64,000 bases of DNA from Tribonema minus (lineage: Eukaryota > Sar > Xanthophyceae > Tribonematales > Tribonemataceae). The notes beneath the pieces were generated by a model, which was not told where the DNA came from, ran no database searches, and saw nothing but the letters and a program-made list of their open reading frames with translations. The position numbers and the translations under genes are program-made. Of this stretch, positions 25,401 to 36,634 are shown one piece after another (position 1 is the stretch's first letter; each line of letters begins with the position of its first letter). Location of the stretch: contig JAFCMP010000513.1 of the NCBI GenBank assembly GCA_017506865.1, positions 558,001-622,000 on the forward strand, given 5' to 3'.

Positions 25401-28400
25401 CGAAAGCCCGCGAGGTAGTGGCGGATCGCGTCGTCGAAGCGCATGGCGGTGAAGTGGAGCTGGTCGACGTACTCGTGAAGGACCTGGTGGGCGAGGAGAG
25501 TCACACGTTGAAGTTTAGTGCTGACCCCCTTCAGCTGTGACAGTTGCCGATTGGCGACAGGATAACGTGTTCATGGAAGGGAGCATCTGACATGAGGTAG
25601 TGGCGGATCGCGTCATCGAAGCGCATGGCGGTGAAGTGGAGCTGATCAACGTATTCGTGAAGGACCTGGTCGGCGAGGAGAGTCACATGTTGAAGGTTGG
25701 TGCTCACGCTTTGGCTGTGGCAGTTGCCGATTGGCGACAGGATAACGTGTTCATGGAAAGGAGCATCTGACATGAGGTAGTGGCGGATCACGTCATCGAA
25801 GCGCATGGCGGTGAAGTGGAGCTGGTCGACGTACTCTAGAGGACCTGGTGGGCGGGGGGTGGAGGAGGAGAGTCACGTGTTGAAGGTCAGCACTCAGTTG
25901 TGGCAGTTGGCGATGGCGACAGGGAAATGTGTTATGAAAGGGGGCATCTGACATGCATGTGAAGTTGATGAAGGCAAGTTACAGAAGGTACTGTTGCGGT
26001 AATCATTACCACAGGAGAGGGCTTGTTGCGGTAATCATGACCACAGGAGAGGGCTCCCTCTGCATGTCTAGTAACTCTTACCTTTATCTTACCCTAACCC
26101 TCACTCAGGCCTTGAGCCGTTCAGTGTTCAGTGCAAGCACCAACTGCAGCACCACAGACATAGTGTACCTGGTTCAGTGTCAACAAGAGCCATCAGCAGG
26201 ACAGTCTGCAGAGGGTCAGCAGAGCTAGGTGGAGCCGAGGTGCTTCTGTTACAGGCGTGAACTTCAACTTCACATACAGACTGCGGAGGACCACAGCTAG
26301 CTGGAGCCACACTGCCTTCCTTCTGTTGTAGGCATTACCAAGCCATCCTTGTACCCCTCAGAACACGATCAAGCACTCACAGTCCACAATTACACGCCTT
26401 ATTACATATGAACATACATACCTTCTCACCAATTATACCTACATTTCTCCTCACAATGCATACCTGTACACACTTCATACATACATGCGGTACATACCTT
26501 CATACAGAAGCCATCCTTGTACTCCCGCTCCTTCCCCAAGTACTCCCCGATGGCGCTCTTGTCCAGTCTGTCCGCGTGCGCGTGCAGAAACGCCGCCACC
26601 CCCGCCGGCGTGTGCTCCAGCAGCCCCTTGCTCTCAAAGTACGCCAGCCCCTTCGCAGGGTTCAAATTAAACCTCACATACCCATTCGCAAGCTCCGCCT
26701 CCAACCGCCGCTTCCTATCGTACTCGTGGACGAGACTCGGCGCACCCCCCCCCGCCCCCGCCCCCCCCGCCCCCCCCTCCTCCCCCTCCCCCTCCTCCTC
26801 AACCGCCGTCGCCTGCAGCTCCGTCGCCGAAGTACTGGACAACATCGGCGCCGCCGCCGCCGCCGCCGCCGCCGCGGCAGCGCCGCTGTTGCAGATCGCC
26901 AGCATCGACGTGAGGATGTTGATAAGGCCCTGCAGCCCCGCTGAGCGTAGATGCGTCTCTTCGCGCAGCAGCGCCGGGGAGGGGGTCGCGGAGTGGTCCC
27001 CCTGTCCGAGCCCCCGCCCCTTGGCCACCTTGCTCAGCGCGCCGACAATGCGCGCGTAGAGGTCGATGGCGCCCGCGTCGCAGTCGTAGTTGAGGAAGAG
27101 CTCCGCGAGCGCGGGCGGCGCCGCGCAGATGGCGCACACGACCTGGCGGTGTTGTTGAGCGGTGAAGCGCGGGAGTTGAGCGTTGACACACGGTGAGCGC
27201 GTGTGGACGCGAGACGCGAGGTGACTGTGCGACCCGAGACCCGAGAGATGAGCGCTGACACAGAACCTGAGCGTTGACACAAGAGCTTGAGCGTTGGCAC
27301 AAGCGATGAGTGTTGACACAAGAGATGAGCGTTGGCGCACGCGCAGCAGCTGAGGCGGCGCGGCGGCAGCGCTCGCTCTGGTGTGAGGCGTACATCATGC
27401 GGTGGCGGCGTACGGGGGAGGGAGGGGGGGTTGGGCGTATATGGGTACACATGTGCATGCATGGTATGTGGCGCCGTGCAGACGACGTGTTGAGCATTGG
27501 CTGTACGGTGGTGCAGGCGGCACGGCAGCACATGAGTGTACGGGTGCGCGTTATGTGCTGGCGCGTTGGGAACAGTGCGGCAGGGGCGGCACAGCGCTCG
27601 GGGGGCGTGGGGTGCACGTTAGAGTTGGGTTTGGGGTTATGACCCTGTCAGACAGTGCTAAAACACCGTGACGAGGAAAACGCTCCAAGACCAGGGCGCG
27701 CACTCACCTCCAGCACCAGGCGCTTGTGCTCGTGCGTCGAGTTGGGGCTCTCCAGGATCTTGAGGAAGATGTGCGTGATGAAAACTTCAACTTCCGCCTT
27801 GACGTGCTCCTTGAACTGCTGGCTGAGCAGCACGAACAGGCGCAGGCTCAGGCCCACGACCGCCGTGTTGGAGCTGGTGCAGTTCTTGAGCACGCTCACG
27901 CAGAGGTAGTGCGTGACGGCGCTGATGAAGCGCTCGTCGCTGCGAAAGGCGGGCCCGCTGTGCTCCAGCACGCTCAGCAGCAGCTCCAGGCTCAGCGTCT
28001 TCGACTCCAGCTGTCATTGCGTATCGGTGAGAGAGGGGGAGAGAGGAATACGCCAGTGTTTGTCAGTGAGAGAGGGGCAGAAAGTGGCAAGCAAAAAGTG
28101 ACAAGTTCAAAGCGATTACTGCTGCAGGATGCGGGCCTGCTGTGTTCCAGCACGCTCAGCAGCAGCTCCAGGCTCAGCGTCCTGGACGCAGTGGCTACAA
28201 CTCTGACCAAGTGCAACACGGCAATAAGCAAATACACTCCAACAGCTTGTATTGCAGGAAGGTGTTAACTGACATAGCATCTCCTGCACATGTGAATGGT
28301 GTTTTGCATAGGTTGGACGCTGTGTCTACGAGCACTAGCATGTTTCCGGCTGCAGTGCTGCTGCTGACGATTCACCTCTACGTTCAAGTTCAACAACATA

Positions 28401-31400
28401 AACGCCCACAGCACTGCTTCAAGTGACTGGCCTCCTCCATTGACCTGCATGTGCATGCCACTTGATCAGGGCACAGCATTGAGAAGGCTGCTGCAGCTGA
28501 ATGACGTGCCTAGCAAGGGCCGACAGTGCAAATTCACATGACCACCGGACCACAGTACTCGCCAGATGCAATCATAACTTCCGACTGAGTGATTGTAGTG
28601 TAACTGCAATGTAACTGTAGCTGACTGACCTGCCGCGTCTCCGACTGCGAGCCCGCGTCCGCCGCCAGCCCCCCCTCCTCCCCGCCCTCCGCCTTCATGC
28701 TCAGCTTGCACAGCGCGCGGAACAGCAGAAACGCGTCGCGGTGGAGCACTGACGCAAAGTTCCCCACAGGCAGCTCCAACCGCTCGTGCGGGTCCCCCAA
28801 ATCCTCCTCCTCCTCCTCCTCCTCCCCCTCCCCCTCCGGCTCCGCGTGAGTCTCCGGCGCGTGCGGCGCAACAGGTGCGTCAACTTCGACTTCAGATTGA
28901 AGTTCAACCACGGCTGTTGCCGCGGCGGCGGCGTAGAGCTCGCCTAAGCGCAGCGCATCGTAGACGCCGGCATACAAGCTCTCGGGACACGGCGGCGCCA
29001 CCTTCGCCGCAGGCTCCGGCGCTGGTGCGTCCGCTGCTGCCGCTACTGGCGCGCCTGCTGCGTCGTCCGGCGCTGCTGCCTCTGCCGCCGCTGCCGTCTC
29101 CGCCGCCGCTGCCGCATCCGCCACCCCTTGTTCGGTGTGCGCTGCCGCTGCGCCGCCATTTACAGCGCCGTTGAGAGCGGGCTTGTCGGATTGCTGTTCG
29201 CTCTCCTCACCCGGACCGCCCCCCTCCTCCTGTGGCCCCGGCGCCTCGGGAGGTGACGCACCATTGGCATCACTCAGTTGAAGTGTGCCTTCTTCAACTT
29301 GTGTCTGCTCCAGTGGTGCGTCATCTTCAACCGGTGCGGGCGGCTCCGCCTGCGCCTTGGCAGCCGCCGCCGCCGCTGCCTCCGCAGCTCTCAGCGCTAT
29401 GTTGACGTCGCACTGCTCCATGCGCGCAAAGACGTACGATAGGAGCTGCTGCAGGGACGCCTTGGCCGTCATCTTGTTGACTGTGCTGTGTGTGCTGCAG
29501 TGGCGGAATGGCGGGATTGACTGCTTGAAACGTTTGCCATGTTGCTAGTTTCAGCATGGCCATCATCATTGGAAAGTGTGGACTGCTAAAACTGCGTAAA
29601 ACTCGGCACGCGCTGCCGCCCTCTTTAGTTGTCTGCCCGCTGCCATTCCCCTTAGCGGCGGACATGTTTACATTGAGTCATGGAGAGCACCACCAGAGTG
29701 ACAATCACCATGTTCTGCCTTTGAGCACACTTCACATTTGCGAATGAGGTATCACTGCGGCGCGACAGTACTGGCAACCGCGTGACATTTAAGAATGAGG
29801 TACCAAAGCGGCGCCACAGTACTTGCCAGCCTCAACTTGAAGTGACGCACCTGAGGTGTACAGTGTAGATGGTGCGCACCGCCAGCAGAAGACTGGCCTC
29901 GTGCACCTCCATGCTCTGGCACGTCACAATGGTCAGCAGGGCCTTGATGACCTGCAGTTGCACAGCCTCCGCATCCAGCTCGCAGCGGCACACCACCTGG
30001 TGATACATACCGTATTGCATATCAGAAGCAGCACGTGTACCTCAAGAGTGAGTTGAATCTCATACCATATTGAATATCAGAAGCAGCACGTGTACTTCAA
30101 GAGTGAGGTTGCATCTTTCGTTGACGAGCAGCTGCACCGCCTCCGCATCCAGCTCGCAGCGGCACGCAACCTGGTAATGATTACCGTATCGCATAAACCA
30201 GGACGATGGATCAACAGGCAAACTTCAAGGGTCAGGTACATACGTACTCAGTTGCCGCGTGACTGACTGCTTGATCCCGCACCAGATCGATAGCCCAGCG
30301 TGCAGTATGCGCGTGCTGCTTTGACCTTGCTATTCGCACCGCTGCACACTGCGTGACCATTTTACTCTGTCTGCAAGCGGTCATGGGACTAGATGCCCCA
30401 GCGCCAGCGCACACTTACAAACTGCCACTGTGAAACTGACACAGGTGACGTGCCCATGTCACCTCGTTGTAAAACCGTTTTCTGCTTGCACGCGCATGTA
30501 TACACATACTTCACATGCTTCGAAGTACATATACATACCTCAACAATCAGGTCCGCAAACGTCTTGGGCGTCGCCGCAGCAGCGGCAGCCGCAGACGTCG
30601 TCGAGCCAGGCGTCGCAGACACCACGGGAAACGCTGCCACGGGCGTAGAGGGCACCGACGGTGCCGCACTGCCCGCATCGCCGCCAGCTTCCGCCGCATC
30701 CGCCCCCGCCGCCGCCGCCGCCGCTGCTGCATCCGTCGCTGCTGCCGCTGCCGCTGGCGCCACTGCCGAACTGGGAGTGCCAGCCGGCGGCGCGGCTGCT
30801 GAGGGCGTGGGCGGCTCATAGGTCGGCGCAGCAGCGGCGGCGGCGGCGGCAGCAGCGGCGCCACTGCCGCCGGGCTGCTTTACGAACGAGTCGTTGAAGT
30901 AGCCGTGCGCGCACAGCTTGGACAGCGTGTCGAGCGCTGTGACGGCGAGCTTTGTGCTTCCGGACTCGCACGCGAGCTGCAGTGGCGTAAAGTGCGAGTT
31001 GCGGTAGGAGCGTCGCCGCACGGGGGCGGGGGCGAGCCCCGCCGCGGCGGCGTCATCCTGCTCGAGGGCGGCTGCGCGACAGAGGAGGTGCGTCACTGAG
31101 TTGAAGTGTGGAGTTGAAGTGTGGAAGATGGACGCAGTGCAGAGTCTGTGTGACGGCAGGTCGGGTGTCGCGTGAGTGAGGAATGTGCACTGATGGAGGT
31201 GGGATTGGCGAGACGCAAGAGCGCTTGAGGGTTAGGATAAGAGGTGGGGCGCGCGCATCAAATTCTGCCACCGCATGAAGTGGTGGTATTGATCAGGTCT
31301 TGACCGCGGCTGCGGAAGCATTCATCCACAGCTCACCAGGACCAATGACTGGCGGTGAGCAGTGTTCGCACAGCACCAGAAAACCCCCCCTCTGAAGCCC

Positions 31401-32710
31401 TTGTCAGCTGACGTAGGGCACCCTCTCAACCTCAAATGCTGCAAGACGACATTGGTTTTCAGTCAACAGGCGCATGGTGACAGCTGCATCATTGCAGCAC
31501 GCGCCAGGAAGTGCTTGCAGCGATAGGATTACCATAGCTGAGGAGCAATGAGGTGGACAAGTGTCTGACTCACTCTTCCTTCCATGACTTTGGATGTGTG
31601 TTGTCAGTTGACATTCAAAAGCATGGCAGCGCTCCACAGCCTATTGATGCTGCTGCCGCATCCACGCCGTTGCGTGTCCAGCATCAGCCAAAGCTAGCCC
31701 CGTGTGCACAAGTGCATATGTGCTATATGATATGTGATGAGCTAGACGCATACCCGTGTTGCGACCACAAACAGACAGCGAACACATAAAGCAGGGCTGT
31801 CACGCGCTGTCTGCGGTGACGCGCAGGTGCCACAGGAGGCCACCGCGCCTGTGCATCCAGGGCTTCTCAGCCAGTCACTGGCTCGCAAGCCTGCATTGCG
31901 CAGCCATATCAAAACCTACCCCTCTACTCACTGGCGCTATTTATTCAACAACAGCTGCAGCGTGGCAGTAGGTAAGATGGCGGGCCAGTGTTTTACTTGA
32001 ACGTTGTCCAGGACTGCACTTCAACAGGCTGTCGCAGTAGTTGGCAGATTGACAGTTCTAGCGACAGGCAAAACCGTTCGCGACCCTTGGTGTCAAGCAT
32101 CATTGATCAGCGCTGAATGCGGTGCCGCTGCTATCTCTAATAGTGTTGATGAAATCATTCAATCTGTCGCCGCGTGTGCTGAGCTGAGTGCATCTGGTAT
32201 TATGTGTGCCTCAAAGCCAAAGAAGGAAGTGTCAGCAGCCACAAGACACACTGTCGACCACCATTGGCAGCTGTCATTATACTGTGCCTTTGTGCAGCAT
32301 GCCGAAACGATCTGTAAAGCTGTCATGTGCAGACGCAAAGGTAAATAAACCCATGCAAAGAGTCTTCCACTCTTGAGATAACCTCAAATGCGGCCAAGCA
32401 AAGGTCGATATAACATGCAGGAATGCAGGATGTCTGCTGCTACGCCCTTGTCTTTCAGCACGGGCCTGACCCCCCCAAAACAGGTCTGAAACGAGAGCTG
32501 CAAGCCCCGGCCAAGCAGTACCGGACGCACGCTCCCATAAGCGGTCTAGGAGCTGACGAGGATGTTTCATAGACGGAAAGCGACCTTCGGATCCAGTTCT
32601 GCGAAGGCGCGCTCACCTAAGACCTCCGCGCACGCTTCCTTGATCCGCTTCTGCCTTTTGCTCGCCTCCCCTTGGATCCGGGTAAGGGCACGCCGCAAGG
32701 TATGCTCCAT
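16475..32710 (-). CDS. BIG-type (Sec7) ARF guanine-nucleotide exchange factor
   Basis: Large Golgi/trans-Golgi ARF-GEF of the BIG/Sec7p class, which loads GTP onto ARF for coat recruitment. Eleven exons in transcription order: 32710-32617, 31071-30539, 29996-29851, 29494-28630, 28010-27708, 27142-26498, 25483-25027, 23977-23497, 21783-21253, 20286-20065, 18745-16475 (TAG). All junctions are GT-AG and all phases agree, giving about 2,182 residues (family usually 1,700-2,000; the excess is poly-Ala/Gly/Pro). DCB region: FTPLQLACESG in exon 2 and LQVIKALLTIVT in exon 3, then TAKASLQQLL at the start of exon 4. HUS region: rest of exon 4 and exons 5-6, with YDCDAGAIDLY. Sec7 domain: late exon 6 and exon 7, with the catalytic Glu of FRLPGEAQKI at about residue 894 and the second motif FSVIMLNTDLHNP intact. 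HDS regions: exons 8-11 (MSAPRIFSLQRLVEVADFNM in exon 10). Exon 8 is one base short of frame in C/G homopolymers near 23758-23784, either an assembly error or a true indel. Confidence 0.95.
18715..19025 (-). repeat. ARF-GEF exon 11 acceptor-side copies (2 extra)
   Basis: The start of exon 11 (coding AMYAIDSL) and the bases before it recur at about 18840-18885 and 18985-19022, in the intron upstream of the real exon at 18745. The nearer copy keeps the CAG acceptor context; the farther one is more decayed. Period about 145 bp. Confidence 0.75.
19165..19655. mobile_element. hAT-like non-autonomous MITE
   Basis: A 491-bp element with terminal inverted repeats opening CAGCGTTGTTAATCCCG at the left end (19165) and its exact reverse complement at the right end (to 19655). 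Weaker inverted similarity extends about 120 bp inward, including CCAGGATCTG on both arms and the block CTCCCGGCACTCCCGGCT. It is flanked by an 8-bp direct repeat CACAAAAG (19157-19164 and 19656-19663). An 8-bp target duplication and CAG-starting ends are the known signature of the hAT superfamily. There is no transposase frame inside, so it depends on an enzyme encoded elsewhere. It lies in the last intron of the ARF-GEF gene. The matching ends and perfect target duplication suggest a fairly recent insertion. Confidence 0.8.
20240..20580 (-). repeat. ARF-GEF exon 10 acceptor-side copies (2 extra)
   Basis: The first bases of exon 10 with its acceptor (real site at 20286/20287) recur at about 20375-20430 and 20515-20570. 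All three share a CTCTTG-CTGCTCAC/TTAC-GCGC core on the plus strand. Period about 130-140 bp. Confidence 0.75.
21735..22250 (-). repeat. ARF-GEF exon 9 acceptor-side copies (3 extra, decaying)
   Basis: The start of exon 9 (coding ETFINGLAKF) and its acceptor recur at about 21898-21945, 22035-22090 and 22195-22245, with divergence increasing with distance from the real exon. A pure run of 21 G (22086-22106) lies beside the second extra copy. Confidence 0.75.
22770..23560 (-). repeat. ARF-GEF exon 8 donor-side array (5 extra copies) with TTAGGG at the donors
   Basis: The last ~60 bp of exon 8 (coding GIRLAALCTERAGSEEAK) and its donor are repeated at about 23350, 23205, 23047, 22929 and 22778 on the plus strand, downstream of the true exon end at 23497. 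Spacing is about 120-160 bp. The exon copies remain highly similar to each other. The real donor reads AAG|GTTAGGGCTAGGG, so the telomere-like repeat itself forms the 5' splice site, and several copies keep an AAG|GTTAGG or AAG|GTCAGG junction. Confidence 0.9.
24170..25075 (-). repeat. ARF-GEF exon 7 donor-side array (5 extra copies)
   Basis: The end of exon 7, coding ESAFSPLYATLTG and followed by the donor ACAG|GTGACT, is repeated downstream at about 24869, 24699, 24504, 24346 and 24176 (plus-strand starts), spaced about 155-195 bp. Four of the five keep a plausible ACAG|GT donor. Divergence is moderate, and the coding sense of each partial copy is still readable. Confidence 0.9.
25395..25920 (-). 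repeat. ARF-GEF exon 7 acceptor-side copies (2 extra)
   Basis: The first ~85 bp of exon 7 (coding VLHEYVDQLHFTAMRFDD) with its CACCAG acceptor recur at about 25571-25740 and 25752-25920, period about 180 bp. Exon 7 is thus tandemly copied at both of its ends, outward in each direction. The two extra copies are more like each other than like the real exon. Confidence 0.88.
25990..26060. repeat. Short intronic tandem repeat
   Basis: GGTAATCAT-ACCACAGGAGAGGGCT occurs twice in a row, with a spacing of about 36 bp, in the intron between ARF-GEF exons 6 and 7. It is not derived from an exon that I can see. Confidence 0.7.
27940..28200 (-). repeat. ARF-GEF exon 5 acceptor-side copy
   Basis: The start of exon 5 (coding LSLELLLSVLEHSG) is repeated at about 28128-28190, about 170 bp upstream of the real exon start at 28010. 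The copy is close in sequence but lacks an equally clear acceptor. Confidence 0.75.
29940..30195 (-). repeat. ARF-GEF exon 3 acceptor-side copy
   Basis: The first part of exon 3 (coding CRCELDAEAVQL) with its acceptor recurs at about 30122-30175. The intron segment between, TATCAGAAGCAGCACGTGTAC, is itself present twice (about 30018 and 30072). Confidence 0.75.
31100..32616. other. First ARF-GEF intron; no separate gene recognised
   Basis: The 1,545-bp intron between exons 1 and 2 holds short open frames on both strands (for example 32004-32348 on plus) without recognisable domains. GTTGAAGTGTGG is directly repeated near 31098-31122. Confidence 0.5.
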
Positions 32711-33975
32711 GATATCACCTGAGCTTCCAGAGCGTCTGACACCTACAGCACAGCCATGCCGACAGCCTTGCTCACCAGGTGCAGTTTTTTTTCATCGGAG
32801 TCGATGTCCCGAGCTGCTATTAGACATGTTCTCGAAGGAAGAACTAGGCGTGACCTGATTTTTGTGTTGTTGAGACCTCAGCTTCATTGTTTACAAGGTG
32901 TGATTGTTAACAGAGCACAACAACCACAATTGATGGATACGCGCAAAGCAGCAAGGCAGACTGTAAATGTGTTGACAATTTCAGTGCTGCAAGTTACTCA
33001 CCTTGCTAGGGCGAAAATAAGGCCAGATGGTCAATATATATACTTGGTCCCATGTCACGTCAGTGGATGACGCACAACAACTTGCGCAACCCCATTGAAC
33101 ACACCCATGTGAGGCCTCCGAGCGACTCTTCCTGCGCCTTTCAACTGCGTTGGTTCAATGCGAGACATTGATGCCGACATGGCAAACAAGCAACGCTGCA
33201 GAGGGTATGCTGAACCGCAAACAAACAGCAAATGAGCCACACACCGCATACCATCACATTGGATCACAGCATGGCGGGGTTCATTCGTGGCTTGTGGCTG
33301 CAGTGAGGTCCCTGCTGCTGCAGTCGAGGGCTGATGTTGCGTCACATCATGTGCTCGAGCGTGCAACTCAAGCAAGTGTATGACACTTTCCAGCAATGGC
33401 AACAACGAGGCATTGCTGCACGTGCTCGCAGGTACAGCAGCAACAGGTGCACCCTGCACCGCTATGGCCTGGCACCACCAGCAGGTGTGCGCTGCGACCA
33501 CGACATGTGCCAATTAGTGATGCCAGGCAATGCAGCCCTTGCTGGTGTCGTCTCTGCGTACATACCTGCAAAGGGCAATACTGCGGTGCGGCTGCCCTGC
33601 CATCACCGCAAGCGTAGCCTGCCTGTTCGATGGCCACGGCCGCAGCGCATGCACTCTGCTGCCCCTGCAACAATAAGTTGAAGTGCGGCACAGCACTCCT
33701 GAACGCAGCGCAAACGCAGTACAGTGCTGCTTAAAGCCAGCCAGTAAGTACCTGACAGCTGGCAGTGTCGCTGCGCGCAGATCTGCTCAGTGCTGCCGTG
33801 CCGCCGATCCTCCGAGCTTTTGCCGTGGCACCAGCGATAACCCATTCATCACGGACATGGCAGTCCTGGCTGACGTCGCGGCCAGCAGCCATAAACCCCC
33901 CCCCCCTTGACTCTCATAATCGCATCCTGGACATACGTCAGCAGCTGCATCTCATCGACCATGCTCCGATGGTCA
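32711..33975. other. Spacer between ARF-GEF start and RPC7 end
   Basis: This should contain the ARF-GEF promoter and the RPC7 3' region, both on the minus strand. Open frames on both strands (33055-33513 minus, 33334-33681 plus) are rich in Cys, His and Arg and show no family features. I see no coding support. Confidence 0.45.
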
Positions 33976-34650
33976 CTACGCGTCATCCCCCCCGCTCTCA
34001 TTATCACTCGCGTAGTAGTCCTGGCCGTAGTCGTTGTCGGCGTCATCATCAACCTCATTGTCAAAGTCCGCGTCCTCGTCCGTCGCCTCCCCCTCCCCCT
34101 CCCCCTTCTTCTCCTCCCCCTCCGGGGCGTCGCCGCGCCCCGCCAACTTCAACTCGCGCTCCTCCAGCGACGTCAGCGCGCGCACCTCCGCGCCGCCAGC
34201 GCTCAGCAGATCCTTGATCCGCTTGACCGTCTCGCGCGCCTGCCCGCCCCCCAACTTCAACTTACCCACGAGCTCTTCCGGCAGGTGGGACCCGGGCGCG
34301 CTCTCCGTCAGGTGCGACTCGAGCGTGCTCGCAGAGGATTTGCCGCGCTTGCCGTCGCCCCAGCGCTCGACGTCTGCGACCGCGGCCTCGTGCACGAGGT
34401 GGTACGGGCTGCGGTGCAGGCGGTACAGGAGGTCGTGCTGGCGCGCGATGATGTACTTCTCGTCCGCCGTCAGGTTCGACGGCGGCGGCAGCGAGATCTC
34501 GGGGTACAGGGGGGGGGGGCCTTCCATGAAGTTCAACCCCGCAATGCCCAGATCTTCCGCTGCGTCCCGAGTGAGGTCCATGGTGGATGGCGCCCCTGTG
34601 CGGCTGCCGCCGCGCCCGCCGAAACGTCCGCCTCTGCCCCTTCCTCCCAT
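33976..34650 (-). CDS. RNA polymerase III subunit RPC7 (Rpc31)-like
   Basis: A single-exon frame of 224 residues, ATG at 34650 and TAG followed directly by TGA at its 3' end. The order of parts matches RPC7/Rpc31: an N-terminal RGG-type basic tail (MGGRGRGGRFGGRGG), then GPPPLYPEISLPPP as the conserved proline motif, then a helical segment with YIIARQHDLLYRLHRSPYHL, and a very acidic C-terminus (DEDADFDNEVDDDADNDY). RPC7 belongs to the Pol III-specific RPC3/6/7 subcomplex, which acts in initiation and bridges to TFIIIB. Length fits the family (about 220-250). The gene lies upstream of the ARF-GEF gene on the same strand, with 1.27 kb between. The TAG stop here argues against TAG being read as an amino acid in this genome. 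Confidence 0.85.
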   Translation of the reverse strand: MGGRGRGGRFGGRGGSRTGAPSTMDLTRDAAEDLGIAGLNFMEGPPPLYPEISLPPPSNLTADEKYIIARQHDLLYRLHRSPYHLVHEAAVADVERWGDGKRGKSSASTLESHLTESAPGSHLPEELVGKLKLGGGQARETVKRIKDLLSAGGAEVRALTSLEERELKLAGRGDAPEGEEKKGEGEGEATDEDADFDNEVDDDADNDYGQDYYASDNESGGDDA

Positions 34651-36634
34651 GATGCTGTGGGATGCTGTGCTGTAGGTTGGGTACTTGGTTGGTGCCCGCT
34701 TTGGTGGCTGCAGTTGCAGGGGGCACGATGCAGCAACAGTACGATGGAGTCGTCAGGCAGATCACGACAAGGTGGATCAATGGCAAGTGTAATGCTGCAG
34801 GCGAAGGAGTGCTGCATCGGCTCAAGTACTGCTGCTTAAACTCACAAAAAGAATGGTGTGAACAGCTGTCACAGCTGTTCGCGATTGGCGAGACAGGAGC
34901 GGCGAGCTCGGGCTGATGGTCTCACAGCTAGTGGCAGCCAAAAAAGTAGGTACTCCCGGACGATTGCTTCTCAGTAGCGACTAGTCTACTACTAGACACT
35001 GTCTAGTAGACAGCAGAAAACCCATGTGCATGGTTGCTGAATTTTACTAGACTTGACAGCTTGGCAGTTGTACACATGATCTGCAATAGAGATGCATGCA
35101 TTTGCAGTTGCTGGCGGTACCTGAAGAGAGCGCGCCTGTTGTGCCTGGTGTGCGGTTAGGCGATCGAGTGGAAGGGTTCAACGGGGAGTTGAAGTACCGA
35201 AGGTTGAAGTTTGGAAGGTTGAAGTTGTGAACCTCTGAGATCTCTCTAATTAGGAAGCAACTTGAAGATGATCTGGAAAAAGTAAAAGCATCTCAATCAT
35301 ACAATCATATCATCTCTTCAGAAAGCATCTCATGAACACAAGAGTTGAAATGGCCGTCCTCGCCCTAACTGATAATTGCGTCTAGTATGAGACAGAATGT
35401 TACCCGCCTAACCCAAGCCGTGCTTGCCAGCACATTTCATTCCGAATCATCAAGTTGAGTACTGGCACCACCACCGAAACGTATGCGTCGGTGTCCTTCA
35501 CATGCCAAACGCAACTTGGTCAGGGAAGTTCGTGCGTGAAGCTATGGCGACAGCCTTGTTACAAATGTACATGAACCATCAAACAGCACTGCTTTACAAA
35601 AGATGACGCAAACGCGTGCGAAGCGAGCAGCACTGCGCAACACAGCAGAAAGCAAGCTGAGCCGGTTGTGCCTTTACTGTGTGAGCACGCATACCCACAC
35701 CATTGTCACCATTGAGCGAATACCGCCACATCTCTAGGAAAGTGATGAACGTGCAACTCTCACACAACAGTGAATACGCGTCTGGAGTGCCACGAGACAA
35801 AATACGCGCAACGGTTGCGCCCCTGGCACTACTTGTGGCACTGCGTCAACGCCGCCCAAAGTCCTGTACCTCCATGCTTGCTCTAAGTAGTGTGATCTCG
35901 GCCCGTCATACTCGTCGCACAACCCACGAAATATGTTCCTGTAGACCGCGGTGACCGCCCCATATTGGCTACCGCAACGCGCGCGCGTGTGCTTCTGATC
36001 GCCAGCCAACGCTGTGAGTATGCTGCGCCAACGGGCGCATGGCAAATATCGAAAACTCTGAAGCACATGAAAAAAACGTGTGAGCACTCGCTGAGTATCA
36101 CACAGGCGGAGCCTTGTGGCACCAGGATCCCCGTTTGTTCTCCTTCTGTAGGCCCTTGCTGCTCTCTGTGTTTTCCTGGTGAGACACGGATGCAACAGAA
36201 GATGCAGCGATGGAAATGAGATATGAGCGACGTACTTCAAACACATACACTTGAAAGTGCATGACTTCTAGTACTGGTGGATGATTGCATAAGCCAAAGA
36301 TGGGGCAAAGTTGGGACAGCTGATGAGGTGAAAACGCCGTGAAACATCTAGCGGGCCACCTGCTTACGGACGGATGCTAGGCGTGGGTCAACAACGCTCA
36401 GCTCAGCTGAGCCGTGGGGGACGCAGCACTCTTCCCACACTTCGCCTGCGTGCCCGCTGGAAGACGAAGGCACACTTTGACTTCGGCTGACTGGGTAATA
36501 CACTATGAAATGAAACGCGACACGGCACTTCAGCACATACACACACACACACACACACCCCTACAGACATACACACACACATACACATACATGCAGGCAA
36601 TGCGCCCCTCGCCACCCTAACCCTCACCCTACCC
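34651..36634. other. Spacer; unplaced minus-strand ORF 35734-36246
   Basis: The stretch 35189-35230 has three GTTGAAGT motifs. A 170-codon minus-strand frame at 35734-36246 has balanced composition but no recognisable family. Overlapping frames (35594-35800 minus, 35424-35606 plus) also look weakly protein-like, so a decayed or spliced gene may be present. A CA/AC microsatellite lies at about 36538-36590. Confidence 0.4.

Noticed and set aside
22770-25920. Exon-edge arrays as CRISPR or satellite arrays
   Set aside because: Units are diverged copies of the neighbouring exon end with splice sites, not identical repeats with unique spacers, and they are confined to single introns.
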